64,000 nt of DNA from Kingella pumchi (GCF_022288825.1 NZ_JAKOOW010000078.1:1-64000); one strand, 5' to 3'; positions 47,714 through 56,319 are shown, counted from the first letter of the stretch. Numbers and translations are program-made. The notes: generated from the letters alone by a model not told the origin.

Positions 47714-48658
47714 TCAGGCTGCCTGCCCGTTAAAACCGACTATCCGCGCGTAATCGACGGCGGCCTTGCAATGCCAGTCCCAGTCCGGCCGCTCGGCCTG
47801 CTCGCAAAAGGTGGTCAGCCGGCCCAGCTGCGGGTGATCGAGTTCGACACGCCAGCGTTCGGGCTGGCGGAAGATGCCGGCGATGCGGCAGCTCTCGCCT
47901 TCGCCGCCGAGACGGATGGCGTCGGGCGGCACATAGCGCGTTTCGCTGACATTCAGGCAGCCGAGCAGGCGGGCGGCGGCGGCGGATGCCGGCCGCGCCA
48001 GTATTTGCTGCGGCGTGCCGTGCTGGATGATGCGGCCGTTGGCCAGCAGGGCGATGGCATCGGCGGTCAGGCAGGCTTCGGCGGGGTCGTGGCTGAGCAG
48101 CACGGCGGGCACGGCGCAGCGGACAACCTGTTCGCGCACCTGCGCCTGTAATTGGCTGCGCAGCACGGTATCGAGACTGGAAAACGGTTCGTCCAGCAGC
48201 ATTACCTGCGGCTCGGCCAGCAGCGCGCGCGCCAGCGCCACCCGCTGCTGTTCGCCGCCGGAAAGAGCGGTAACGCGGCGCTCGGCAAGCGCGGCCATGC
48301 CCAGCTGTTCGAGCACGGCTTCGGTGCGGCGGCGGGCTTCGGCTTTGGGCGTGCCGCGCAGGCGCAGGCCGAAGGCGGCGTTCTGCCACACGTTCAGGTG
48401 CGGAAGCAGGGCGAAATCCTGAAACATCATCGCGCAGCCGCGCCGCTGCGGCGGCAGGCCGTTGAGCCGGCGGCCGGCCAGCAGGATGTCGCCGCTGTCG
48501 GGCTCGGTCAGGCCGGCGATCATATTGAGCAGCGTCGATTTGCCGCTGCCGCTGGCGCCGAGCACCGCCAGAATGCGGCCGTTTTCCACCGTCAGGCTGA
48601 TGTCGCGGGCAACGGTTTTGGCGGGGAAGCGTTTGCAGATGTTTTTCAGTTCGAGCAT
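47714..48658 (-). CDS. orphan ABC transporter ATPase (CysA/PotA-like)
   Basis: A 314-residue ATPase: Walker A GASGSGKST (34-42), signature LSGGEQQ (132-138), Walker B MLLDEP (153-158), H-loop LSHDP, and a C-terminal TOBE-like extension (about 235-314). The ATPase resembles importers for iron, spermidine, molybdate or thiamine. No permease or binding-protein gene is beside it, so its substrate is unknown. The ATG at 48658 begins the conserved MLELKNI; a GTG at 48667 is possible. The C-terminus GQAA-stop is given by an uptake sequence. Confidence 0.87.
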   Translation of the reverse strand: MLELKNICKRFPAKTVARDISLTVENGRILAVLGASGSGKSTLLNMIAGLTEPDSGDILLAGRRLNGLPPQRRGCAMMFQDFALLPHLNVWQNAAFGLRLRGTPKAEARRRTEAVLEQLGMAALAERRVTALSGGEQQRVALARALLAEPQVMLLDEPFSSLDTVLRSQLQAQVREQVVRCAVPAVLLSHDPAEACLTADAIALLANGRIIQHGTPQQILARPASAAAARLLGCLNVSETRYVPPDAIRLGGEGESCRIAGIFRQPERWRVELDHPQLGRLTTFCEQAERPDWDWHCKAAVDYARIVGFNGQAA

Positions 48659-48832
48659 GGCGGCCACTCGGGAAACGGGGTAAGGGCGGCTATCGTAGCA
48701 GGGTTTGCTGCCGCCGGTGGGTTTTTGCGGCTTTCAGGCTGCCTGAAAAGCGTAAGGGCATCTTTTTTCAGGCTGCCTGAACAGTCTTGGCAGGCGCGGC
48801 GGCAGGCAGCCTGAAAAGCGGATTTCAGTCTT

Positions 48833-49348
48833 TCAGGCTGCCTGATTGTCGCTTTCCAAGATGGCCAGCCAGCTTTTCAAATCCTGCTCCAGGCGCTGCC
48901 GCGTTGCAGGGTCGAGCTTGTCGAGCAGGCGCTGTTCGTTGGCCACGTGGGGGAAGACGGCCTGTTCGATCCGTTCTTTGCCGCTGGCACTCAGGCGCAC
49001 CAGCAGGCTGCGGGCGTCTTCGGGGTTGGTCAGGCGCTCGATCCAGCCTTCGGCTTCGAGCTTTTTCAGGCGGGTGCTGATGGTGCCGGAGCTGACCATC
49101 AGCGACGAGTAAAGCTCGGTGGGCGTCAGCGTGTAGGGCGCGCCGCTGCGGCGCAGGGTGGCGAGTACGTCAAACAGCCCGCCGCCCAGCCCGTGCGCGG
49201 CAAATACCCGCTCCAATTCGCGGTCGATCTGCGCGGCGCAGCGTTTGAGCCGGCCGATCAGTATCATGTTTTCCGCTGCCAAAGCGGGCAGCTCTTTGTG
49301 CCATTGGGCGGCGATGGCGTCCACCGCGTCTTGCTCCTGGGCGTTCAT
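48833..49348 (-). CDS. MarR family transcriptional regulator
   Basis: A 171-residue protein with a MarR winged helix (LTPTELYSSLMVSSGTISTRLKKLEAEGWIERL, then DARSLLVRLSASG as the wing). It is divergent from the EamA transporter, and the 154-base gap carries two matching 18-bp operator-like boxes, so it probably represses both. AAAGGAGACG precedes the start. The C-terminus NQAA-stop comes from an uptake sequence. Confidence 0.92.
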   Translation of the reverse strand: MNAQEQDAVDAIAAQWHKELPALAAENMILIGRLKRCAAQIDRELERVFAAHGLGGGLFDVLATLRRSGAPYTLTPTELYSSLMVSSGTISTRLKKLEAEGWIERLTNPEDARSLLVRLSASGKERIEQAVFPHVANEQRLLDKLDPATRQRLEQDLKSWLAILESDNQAA

Positions 49349-49389
49349 AGCGTCTCCTTTGTGCCGGTTGGTCAGTCAGTGCGCTATTT

Positions 49390-49440
49390 TATCTTGACAG
49401 CAAGACAGTTGCTGCGTTAATTTGTCTCGCCATTAAGATA
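49390..49440. promoter_or_regulatory. paired MarR operator candidates and EamA promoter
   Basis: Box 1 TATCTTGACAGCAAGACA (49390-49407, plus strand) and box 2 at 49423-49440 reading TATCTTAATGGCGAGACA on the minus strand match at 13 of 18 positions. Box 1 contains the inner dyad CTTG-ACAG-CAAG. TTGACA (49394-49399) inside it could be the -35 of the EamA gene, with TTAATT 17 bases later. Confidence 0.72.
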
Positions 49441-49502
49441 AATCCATAAACTGCTTTTCAGGCTGCCTGATCCCGCCCGAACGCATCCGCCAAGGAAAAC
49501 CC

Positions 49503-50360
49503 ATGTCCGCCGCCCGCAACCGCGATTTGCTGATTACTGCCCTTGCCCCGCTGATTTGGGGCAGCACTTATCTGGTTACCACCGAATTTCTGCCGCCCAA
49601 CCGCCCGTTTACCGCCGCGCTGATCCGCGTGCTGCCCGCCGGTTTGCTGCTGCTGGCCTACACCCGCCGCGCGCCCGCACGCGGCGAATGGGCGCGGGTG
49701 GTACTGCTGGGTGTGCTCAATATCGGCCTGTTTCAGGCCATGCTGTTTGTTTCCGCCTACCGCCTGCCGGGCGGGCTGGCGGCCACGCTCAGCTCGACGC
49801 AGACGCTGATGATTCTGCTATTAGGCTGGCTGATCGGTAAAAACATGCCGCCCAAAGCCGCATGGGGCTGGGCGGCGGCGGGGGTGGCGGGCATCGCGCT
49901 GATGGTGCTGTCGCCGCAGGCGCGGTTTGACGGCTGGGGCATGGCGGCGGCGCTCACCGGCGCGGCGGGCATGGCGCTGGGCGTGTATCTGTCGAAACAC
50001 TGGCGCATTTCGCTGAACGCGCTGGCCTTTACCGGCTGGCAGTTATTGTTTGGCGGACTGTTTCTGCTGCCCGCCGCCCTGCTGCTGGAAACGCCGCCCG
50101 ACACGCTGACGGCGGCCAATATCGGCGGTTATCTCTATCTGAGCCTGTTTGGCGCGTTGTTTGCCTACGCGCTGTATTTTCGCGGCATCGCCAAGCTGCC
50201 GCCCGCCGTGGTTTCTTCGCTCGCCCTGCTCAGCCCCGTGTGCGCCTTTGTACTGGGCTGGCTGTTTTTGGGGCAGAGCATGGACGCCAAATCGCTCTTG
50301 GGCTTCGCGCTGGCGCTGGCATCGATTTTCGGCGTGCAAAAGGCGATGCGCCAGGCATAG
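49503..50360 (+). CDS. EamA/DMT family transporter
   Basis: A 285-residue membrane protein with ten predicted helices in two EamA repeats (PLIWGSTYLVTTEFLPPNRPF at the start; AYALYFRGIAKLPPAVVSSLALLSPV in the second half). Such proteins export metabolites or amino acids. Divergent from the MarR gene, which probably controls it; substrate unknown. Confidence 0.9.
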   Translation: MSAARNRDLLITALAPLIWGSTYLVTTEFLPPNRPFTAALIRVLPAGLLLLAYTRRAPARGEWARVVLLGVLNIGLFQAMLFVSAYRLPGGLAATLSSTQTLMILLLGWLIGKNMPPKAAWGWAAAGVAGIALMVLSPQARFDGWGMAAALTGAAGMALGVYLSKHWRISLNALAFTGWQLLFGGLFLLPAALLLETPPDTLTAANIGGYLYLSLFGALFAYALYFRGIAKLPPAVVSSLALLSPVCAFVLGWLFLGQSMDAKSLLGFALALASIFGVQKAMRQA

Positions 50361-50417
50361 GCAGTCTGAAAAGTAAAAAGCAGCCTGAAAACCGAAAACC
50401 GGGTTTCAGGCTGTTTT

Positions 50418-50726
50418 TTACGGCGTTTTATCTTCGGCTTCGGCGCAGAAAAACGAATACAGCAGTTTGATGGTTTCGCCCACGCGCGCATCGGCCAGAT
50501 AGTAGAGCCGCTCGCGGTGCTTGGTTTCGCAGGCCACCAGCCCCGCTTCGCGCAGCAGGGCCAGTTGTGTAGAAGTGGCCGCCTGCGGCAGGCCGGTAAG
50601 CTGCGAAAGCTCGGTAACGTTGCGTTGCGCTTCGTGCAGGTTGCACAGCACGGCCAGGCGGTTGGGGTTGGCCAGCAGCTTCAAAAAGGCGGCGGCTTCT
50701 TCATAGGGGGGATTTTCGGTGTCCAT
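50418..50726 (-). CDS. YgaV/BigR/SqrR-like persulfide-sensing ArsR repressor
   Basis: A 102-residue ArsR-family regulator with a winged helix (VTELSQLTGLPQAATSTQLALLREAGLV). Cysteines C28 (VLCNL) and C94 (SFFCAE) are exactly 66 residues apart, the spacing of the reactive pair in the sulfide sensors SqrR and BigR. These repressors release DNA when the cysteines form a tetrasulfide. The neighbouring genes (rhodanese and DUF2892) are typical targets. The start is at 50726; the extension upstream runs into an uptake pair. Confidence 0.88.
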   Translation of the reverse strand: MDTENPPYEEAAAFLKLLANPNRLAVLCNLHEAQRNVTELSQLTGLPQAATSTQLALLREAGLVACETKHRERLYYLADARVGETIKLLYSFFCAEAEDKTP

Positions 50727-50764
50727 GATGGCGGGTTTGCGGTGTGTTTTTGTTTTAAAAGATG

Positions 50765-50805
50765 TTTCAGACGGCCTTTGTCGGTATTGCAAAGGCCGTC
50801 TGAAA
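50765..50805 (-). terminator. Neisseria-dialect uptake hairpin
   Basis: TTTCAGACGGCCTTTG (50765-50780) pairs perfectly with CAAAGGCCGTCTGAAA (50790-50805). This is the AG dialect typical of Neisseria, not the home dialect. It ends the rhodanese transcript. Confidence 0.82.
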
Positions 50806-50837
50806 TATTGTGGCAGGCGGATTGTACCAGCTTTGCT

Positions 50838-51368
50838 TCAAGCCTGATTCCACGGCATCCGCGCCAGCAGTTTGGCCATGCCGCAAAATCCGGTCAGCCC
50901 CGCCGTGAGCAGTCCCGCGCCCACCAAAGCAGCGAGCAGGTAAAACACGGGGGAGAAAACCGCGCCGCCGATAACGCTAAGCAACACCAGCGAGCCGGCG
51001 CCAATCTGCACCTGCCGCATCATATCCAGCGGCGCGCTGCGGTCGGTGACGGTGGGCAGGCCGGCTTTTTTCCATGCCTGCAGACCGCCGTCCAAAATAT
51101 AGGCCGTGCGCCCGTTTGCCGCTGCCGCCAGCGTTGCCGCTGCCTGCGCGGTGCGCATGCCCGACAGGCAATGGAACACCAATATATCGGCATTGGCGGC
51201 GGCAGATGGCAGTTTTTCTGCCAACTCATCGGGCGCGATGCACAGCGCTTGGGCAATATGCTCGCGCCGGTATTCGGCTGGGCTGCGGATGTCGATAAGC
51301 AGCACTTCTTTGCCGAACTTGCCGATTTCGTCCGCTCCGATGCGCGGCAAAGTGTCCGCCGCGCTCAT
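50838..51368 (-). CDS. YgaP-like membrane rhodanese
   Basis: A 176-residue protein. Residues 8-110 are a rhodanese domain with the active cysteine in FHCLSGMRT (C67). Residues 120-165 contain two membrane helices of the DUF2892 type. It resembles YgaP, a membrane sulfurtransferase that handles persulfide sulfur. Its ATG overlaps the upstream stop by ATGA. Confidence 0.88.
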   Translation of the reverse strand: MSAADTLPRIGADEIGKFGKEVLLIDIRSPAEYRREHIAQALCIAPDELAEKLPSAAANADILVFHCLSGMRTAQAAATLAAAANGRTAYILDGGLQAWKKAGLPTVTDRSAPLDMMRQVQIGAGSLVLLSVIGGAVFSPVFYLLAALVGAGLLTAGLTGFCGMAKLLARMPWNQA

Positions 51369-51559
51369 TTTTTATCAACCGGACAAGTATTGATGCCGAG
51401 CAGGCTGTACAGCAGGCAGCTCGACATTAAACCGGTAGCCAGCGGCACTACGCCGATCCAGCCCCACCAGCCGATATAGCCCATTAGCGCGCCCGCAATC
51501 AGGGCGATACCCAAAACAATCCGGATAATCCGGTCGATTGTGCCGACATTTCGTTTCAT
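51365..51559 (-). CDS. DUF2892 small membrane protein
   Basis: A 64-residue protein with a basic start (MKRNVGTIDRIIRIVLG) and two membrane helices; cysteines lie at MSSCLLYSLLGINTC. This DUF2892 family accompanies sulfur-handling genes. AGGAG at -11 to -7 favours the ATG at 51559; the upstream ATG at 51565 is too close to it. It is the first gene of the operon, behind a palindrome at 51577-51600. Confidence 0.85.
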   Translation of the reverse strand: MKRNVGTIDRIIRIVLGIALIAGALMGYIGWWGWIGVVPLATGLMSSCLLYSLLGINTCPVDKK

Positions 51560-51576
51560 GTTCATCTCCTGAGAAG

Positions 51577-51600
51577 CATATATAAGTAATTTTATATATG
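51577..51600. promoter_or_regulatory. AT-rich palindrome, candidate operator for the YgaV-like repressor
   Basis: CATATATAA (51577-51585), 6 bases, TTATATATG (51592-51600): a perfect 9-bp inverted repeat 18 bases before the operon start codon. AT-rich palindromes are common ArsR-family operators. Confidence 0.72.
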
Positions 51601-51720
51601 TGTTGAATGATAGATGAAAAGATGGCGGCTTGTCAAACTCGGGGCGGTACTTTCAGGCTGCCTGAAAGTTTTATAAAAGCCCGAAGCTGCCTGAATACCG
51701 TCTTGCCATTGATATGGAAA

Positions 51721-51760
51721 AAGCAGCCTGAAACCGAGAATCAGGTTTCAGACTGCCTTT
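51721..51760 (-). terminator. uptake hairpin downstream of argG
   Basis: AAGCAGCCTGAAACC (51721-51735) pairs imperfectly with GGTTTCAGACTGCCTT (51744-51759), followed by T/A runs on the reading strand. The right arm has one change from the home dialect. Confidence 0.6.
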
Positions 51761-51770
51761 AACATTTGCC

Positions 51771-53111
51771 TTATTTACTATCCAACTTCGGAATCACCGC
51801 GCCTTCGCCCAGCTGCACCAGTCCGGTTTGCGCGTAAATACCCAGTTTGGTGCGGGTGTCGGTAATGTCCAGATTGCGCATGGTAAGCTGGCCGATTCTA
51901 TCCAGCGGGGTGAAAGCGGCGTTTTCCACTTTTTCCATGCTCAGGCGTTCCGGATGGTAGGTCAGGTTGGGCGATTCGGTATTCAGAATCGAATAGTCGT
52001 TGCCGCGGCGCAATTCGAGGGTGACTTCGCCGGTGATGGCTTTGGCCACCCAGCGTTGCGCCGTTTCGCGCAGCATCAGCGCTTGGCTGTCGAACCAGCG
52101 GCCTTGGTAAAGCAGCCTGCCCAAGCGCAAGCCGTTGATGCGGTATTGCTCGATGGTGTCTTCGTTGTGGATGCCGGTGACCAAACGTTCGTAGGCAATG
52201 TGCAGCAGCGCCATGCCTGGGGCTTCGTAGATGCCGCGCGATTTGGCTTCGATGATGCGGTTTTCAATTTGGTCGCTCATGCCCAAGCCGTGGCGGCCGC
52301 CGATGCGGTTGGCTTCAAGGAAGAGTTCGACGGGGTCGGCGTATTCTTTGCCGTTCAATGCAACCGGCATGCCTTCTTCAAAGCGCACGGACACGGTTTC
52401 GGGTTTCACCTCCACGTTTTCATCCCAAAACGCTACGCCCATAATGGGTTTGACGATTTTGATGCCGCTGTTCAGAAATTCCAAGTCTTTGGCTTCGTGC
52501 GTTGCGCCGAGCATATTGGAATCGGTGGAATAGGCTTTTTCTACCGACATTTTGTAATTGAAGCCGTTGGCAATCAGAAATTCGCTCATTTCATGGCGGC
52601 CGCCGAGTTCGTCGATAAATTGTTGGTCGAGCCAGGGTTTGTAGATTTTCAGCGCGGGATTGGTCAAGAGGCCGTAGCGGTAGAAACGTTCGATGTCATT
52701 GCCTTTGTAGGTGCTGCCGTCGCCCCAGATGTTCACGTCGTCTTCTTTCATGGCGGAAACAAGCATGGTGCCGGTCACAGCGCGGCCGAGCGGGGTGGTG
52801 TTGAAATAGGGCACGCCGCCGGTGGAAATGTGGAACGCGCCGCATTGGATGGCGGCGATGCCTTCGTGTGCCAACTGGGCGCGGCAGTCGATTAAGCGGG
52901 CGTTTTCTGCGCCGTATTCCATCGCTTTCTTGGGAATGGCGTTATAGTCGTCTTCGTCCGGCTGACCGAGGTTGGCGGTGTAGGCGTAGGGCAGCGCGCC
53001 TTTGAGTTTCATCCACAACAGCGCGGCGGAGGTATCCAGCCCGCCGGAAAAGGCGATACCGACTTTTTGTCCGATGGGGAGAGTTTGGAGAATGGTGTGG
53101 TTCGAACTCAT
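51771..53111 (-). CDS. argG: argininosuccinate synthase
   Basis: A 446-residue protein with the N-type ATP pyrophosphatase loop AFSGGLDTSA and the citrulline/aspartate binding blocks (GGVPYFNTTPLGRAVTG, STYKGNDIERFYRY). It joins citrulline and aspartate in arginine synthesis, downstream of the carbamoyl phosphate made by CarAB. GGAAAAAAT precedes the ATG at 53111. A TATAAT on the minus strand (53148-53153) is the likely -10. Confidence 0.98.
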   Translation of the reverse strand: MSSNHTILQTLPIGQKVGIAFSGGLDTSAALLWMKLKGALPYAYTANLGQPDEDDYNAIPKKAMEYGAENARLIDCRAQLAHEGIAAIQCGAFHISTGGVPYFNTTPLGRAVTGTMLVSAMKEDDVNIWGDGSTYKGNDIERFYRYGLLTNPALKIYKPWLDQQFIDELGGRHEMSEFLIANGFNYKMSVEKAYSTDSNMLGATHEAKDLEFLNSGIKIVKPIMGVAFWDENVEVKPETVSVRFEEGMPVALNGKEYADPVELFLEANRIGGRHGLGMSDQIENRIIEAKSRGIYEAPGMALLHIAYERLVTGIHNEDTIEQYRINGLRLGRLLYQGRWFDSQALMLRETAQRWVAKAITGEVTLELRRGNDYSILNTESPNLTYHPERLSMEKVENAAFTPLDRIGQLTMRNLDITDTRTKLGIYAQTGLVQLGEGAVIPKLDSK

Positions 53112-53239
53112 ATTTTTTCCTTTGCAAACGGGTGAATCAGGCTGCCGATTATATGCGGATGCGCCGGCGCTTTCTATGGCAAAAGGCAGCCTGAAAGCTC
53201 CCAAGCAAATTTAGAAATCCGCACAAGTGCCGGCCATGC

Positions 53240-53275
53240 AAAAGGCAGCCTGAAAATGTTTCAGGCTGCCTTTTT
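53240..53275. terminator. uptake hairpin between argG and the PepSY gene
   Basis: AAAAGGCAGCCTGAAA (53240-53255) pairs with TTTCAGGCTGCCTTTT (53259-53274). It directly follows the PepSY stop. Confidence 0.7.
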
Positions 53276-53287
53276 GCCGTACGGGAT

Positions 53288-53569
53288 TTAGTCGTCGATT
53301 TTCTCTTTCAGAATCCGCAGGTCGGGGTAGGAGAGTTTGATGTCGTATTCGACATTGCCTTTGTAGGCATCGACATCGAATGCGGGGCGGCCGCGGTGGT
53401 CGTCGGCTTCGATTTTGTACACGCGGTAGCCGCGCTTTTCGAGCATTTTTACCGCTTTGGCGCGGTTTTGCTCGTAGGCGGGGTCTTGGTGCATTTTGTA
53501 TTCGATGTAGTCGTCGGCCACGGCGGCGCCGGAGATGGCGATCAGGGCGGCAAGCATCAGTTTTTTCAT
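53288..53569 (-). CDS. small periplasmic PepSY-domain protein
   Basis: A 93-residue protein with a signal peptide (residues 1-18, GAAVA cleavage) and one PepSY-like domain (NRAKAVKMLEKRGYRVYKIEADDHRGRPAFDVDAYKGNVEYDIKLSYPDLRILKEK). PepSY domains bind or inhibit proteins in the envelope. A minus-strand TATAAT (53618-53623) is the probable -10. No linked partner gene. Confidence 0.87.
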   Translation of the reverse strand: MKKLMLAALIAISGAAVADDYIEYKMHQDPAYEQNRAKAVKMLEKRGYRVYKIEADDHRGRPAFDVDAYKGNVEYDIKLSYPDLRILKEKIDD

Positions 53570-53837
53570 TTTGGATTCCTTTCGTGTTGTTTGGGGCGTC
53601 TTGTTCGACGTGGGCGGATTATAGGCGGCGATAATTTGCGGAAAATTAGCGCGGCAAAAAATATCGGGCGGGGTAGGGCGGCGGGGTTTTCAGGCAGCCT
53701 GAAAACGGGCAGCCTGAAAATTTGGCACACGCCGTATGCCGTGCCTGCGCTTTCAGGCTGCCATCGGTGTTTTACTGCAGGCAGCCTGAAAGCCAAAAAA
53801 AACGCCTGCCGTTAATCGGGCAGGCGGCGGGGCGCTT

Positions 53838-54464
53838 TCAGGCTGCTTCGGCCGGGTCGCCGGTAACCGAATAGACTTGGCTGCTGCTGCCGGCATCGTT
53901 CAGAACGGCCAAAACGGCGGCGGCCAGACCGTTGCGGGTCATGTAGCCGGCGGGCACGGAGGTGTCGCTGCCGCTTAAGCGGTAGGCTTTGCTCTCGCCG
54001 TTGCCCAAGCCGCAGGGGCGCAGGATGCTCCAGTTCAGGCTGCTTTGGCGCAGTACGTTTTCGGCTTCGGTTTTGGCCTGCACGGCTTCGCCGAGCGCCT
54101 GTTTGAAGCGCTCGCTCATGCCGTCCCATTGTTCGCCGCAGCCCATGCTGGTGATAAGGATGAAGCGGGCGTTGGGGGTGTGGCGTTCGGCGGCGCGGAT
54201 GATGTGGATATTGCCGGTGGCGTCGCTGCGGATGCCGGCTTCGTTTTTGCCGCCGACAAAGCTGATAACGATGTCGGGACGGCTGCGCTCGAAGGCGGCA
54301 TCGACGGCGGCTTCATCGAGCACGTCGGCGTGAATCACGGGGATGTTGCACGCGGCGAAAAAGCCGTCGTCGGCAGCGCGCAGCACGGCGGTCAGGTTGT
54401 GGCCGCCGTGCTGTTCGATAAAGGCGCGGCCGGCGGCGCCGTTGGCACCGAAGAGCAGGATCAT
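53838..54464 (-). CDS. chuY: ChuY-like anaerobilin reductase (NAD(P)-binding)
   Basis: A 208-residue Rossmann protein beginning LLFGANGAAGRAFIEQHGG, with LITSMGCGEQWDG and SSLNWSILRPCGLGNG. It lies 2 bases after the fused ChuW-ChuX gene. The order W-X-Y and the length match chuY, whose product reduces anaerobilin, the tetrapyrrole made by ChuW. The similarity alone would only say NmrA/SDR-like; context makes the call. It ends AEAA-stop through an uptake sequence. Confidence 0.83.
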   Translation of the reverse strand: MILLFGANGAAGRAFIEQHGGHNLTAVLRAADDGFFAACNIPVIHADVLDEAAVDAAFERSRPDIVISFVGGKNEAGIRSDATGNIHIIRAAERHTPNARFILITSMGCGEQWDGMSERFKQALGEAVQAKTEAENVLRQSSLNWSILRPCGLGNGESKAYRLSGSDTSVPAGYMTRNGLAAAVLAVLNDAGSSSQVYSVTGDPAEAA

Positions 54465-54466
54465 GG

Positions 54467-56287
54467 TCAGGCTCCTTCAAACAGCTTGCGCATGGCTTCG
54501 AGCTGGTGGGCTTTGAGTTCGCCGTTTTCGTCGCGGCCGACGAAGATTTTGAACATGGCGCCGCCGTTTTTGTTCATAAAGTTGAGCGAGCAGGTGGCTT
54601 TGCCCATAAAGGGGCGTTCCATCAGGTAGATGCGCTGGCAGTTTTCATAATAGATGTGGCCGTGCACGCCGCCGGCTTCGGCTTCTTGGAAGTTGTAAAA
54701 GCCGTGGCCGACTTTGCCGTTGGGCAGTTTGCCGGTTACTTCGACGATGGCGTCGGGGGTGTGGGCGATAAAGGTAACGGCTTCGTTCCAGCCGGCCACC
54801 GCCTGCAGAAATTCGACGATGCGGCTGCCTTCGGTGTGGCGGATCATGTTGTCGGGCAGGCAGCGGATTACGTCTTCGAGACTGCACTGGTGTTTGGCGG
54901 CGAGCATTTCGAGAATCTGGCCGGGATTGTCGGCCAGCGATTGGCGCAGTACGGTTTGCTGTTCGGCAGAGAGCGGTGAAGACATGGAATTTTCCTTTCC
55001 TGAAGTTTGCGGGAGGGCAAGCATCAGCTTGCGGGTAAGGGTAGGCGACCAGTAGCGGCCGCTGGTGTTAAGGCGGGCGATGCCGTCTTGATCGATTTCG
55101 AGCAGCGCGATTTTCTGCCATTGGGCGATGAGTTTTTGCGCTTCGGGGCAGCCTGAAAACAGCGAGGTGTCGATGCGGCCGAGTTCGATATCGTGCTGGA
55201 CGCGGCCGAGCAGGGTTTTGTGTTCGCCGTGGCGGCTCATAAACGACAGGTTTTTGCTGCCTTTGGGCGTGTCGAGATAGCTTTTCAAATCGCCCTGCAC
55301 CTGATAGCTGAAACGGCGGGTGTTGCCGCCGGCGCCGGAGCCGAAAGCCAGGCAGGGCATATTGGATTTGACCAGGGTGTTGTAAAGGTTGCGCTCGCCG
55401 CGGCCGGGATAGGCGAAGTGGTTGTTGCTCACCTGCTGCCAGCCCTGCTCGCGCAGATAGGCGACGGCGTAGGCATACTGGCGCGACTGCATGTCCAGCC
55501 CGGGTGGCACGGGGAAGGCGCCTTTTTCGATCATGCGGTTGATGGGCAAAAAGGGATAGCAGTTAAACGCGTAGGTGTCGAGACCGGAGAGCGGCAGCGA
55601 CAGAGCCAGCTCCAAATCGCGCTGCCAGACATCATCGTTTTGGGCGGGCAGGCCGAACATCAAATCGGCCACAATCACCGCATCCAGCCGGCACAGTTTT
55701 TCCAGATAGGCCAGCGCTTCTTCGCCGCTGTTTTTGCGGCCGAGCCGCTTGCGGATGGCGGTATTGAAAGTCTGCACGCCGATGGAAATGCGCGTGGCGC
55801 CGGCGTCGATGCAGGCTTGGGCTTTGTCCATGCCGAAATGGCTCATGCGGCCTTCAACGGTAAATTCGCAATCATCGGCCAGCGGCAGATATCGGTAGCA
55901 GGCGCGGATCAGGCGCGCCAAGTCTTCGCTGTGCAGCGCGGTGGGCGTGCCGCCGCCGAAATACACCGCGCGGATTTTGCCGCCGATGCTGCGCTGCTCG
56001 GCTTCGCAGGCCATCTCTTCGATAACTTTATCGACATAAACCGCGCTGTAGCCGTCTTTCCAAGCATTGCGGTAGAAACCGCAGAACACGCAGTGGTTGG
56101 CGCAAAAGGGGATGTGCAGATAGGCCAGCGCGTCTTCGTTGATCGGCTGCGCCAAATCCTGCTGCCAGATTTGCTGCCATTGCGGCTGGGGCAGCGGCAC
56201 CCCGCCCCAAATCGGCATCAGCGCCTGACGCTCGGGAAAAGCGTCGGGCGCGGCTTCGGTGTTGCGCCAGCTGATGGTTTGGATCAT
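54467..56287 (-). CDS. fused ChuW/HutW radical SAM haem methyltransferase and ChuX/HutX haem carrier
   Basis: A 606-residue fusion. Residues 1-434 are the radical SAM enzyme: C62-x3-C66-x2-C69 (FCANHCVFCG) and GGGTPTAL near 110. ChuW opens the haem ring without oxygen, freeing iron. Residues 435-606 are ChuX/HutX, a cytosolic haem-binding protein. The junction has an internal ATG at 54985 preceded by AGGAAAGG, the relic or working start of a separate chuX, so a free ChuX might still be made. The start at 56287 is ATG; TTG at 56299 is less likely. Upstream are FNR and Fur-like boxes. Confidence 0.92.
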   Translation of the reverse strand: MIQTISWRNTEAAPDAFPERQALMPIWGGVPLPQPQWQQIWQQDLAQPINEDALAYLHIPFCANHCVFCGFYRNAWKDGYSAVYVDKVIEEMACEAEQRSIGGKIRAVYFGGGTPTALHSEDLARLIRACYRYLPLADDCEFTVEGRMSHFGMDKAQACIDAGATRISIGVQTFNTAIRKRLGRKNSGEEALAYLEKLCRLDAVIVADLMFGLPAQNDDVWQRDLELALSLPLSGLDTYAFNCYPFLPINRMIEKGAFPVPPGLDMQSRQYAYAVAYLREQGWQQVSNNHFAYPGRGERNLYNTLVKSNMPCLAFGSGAGGNTRRFSYQVQGDLKSYLDTPKGSKNLSFMSRHGEHKTLLGRVQHDIELGRIDTSLFSGCPEAQKLIAQWQKIALLEIDQDGIARLNTSGRYWSPTLTRKLMLALPQTSGKENSMSSPLSAEQQTVLRQSLADNPGQILEMLAAKHQCSLEDVIRCLPDNMIRHTEGSRIVEFLQAVAGWNEAVTFIAHTPDAIVEVTGKLPNGKVGHGFYNFQEAEAGGVHGHIYYENCQRIYLMERPFMGKATCSLNFMNKNGGAMFKIFVGRDENGELKAHQLEAMRKLFEGA

Positions 56288-56319
56288 GGGTACCGCCAAA
56301 TGTAAAGAAAACGGTGGTA

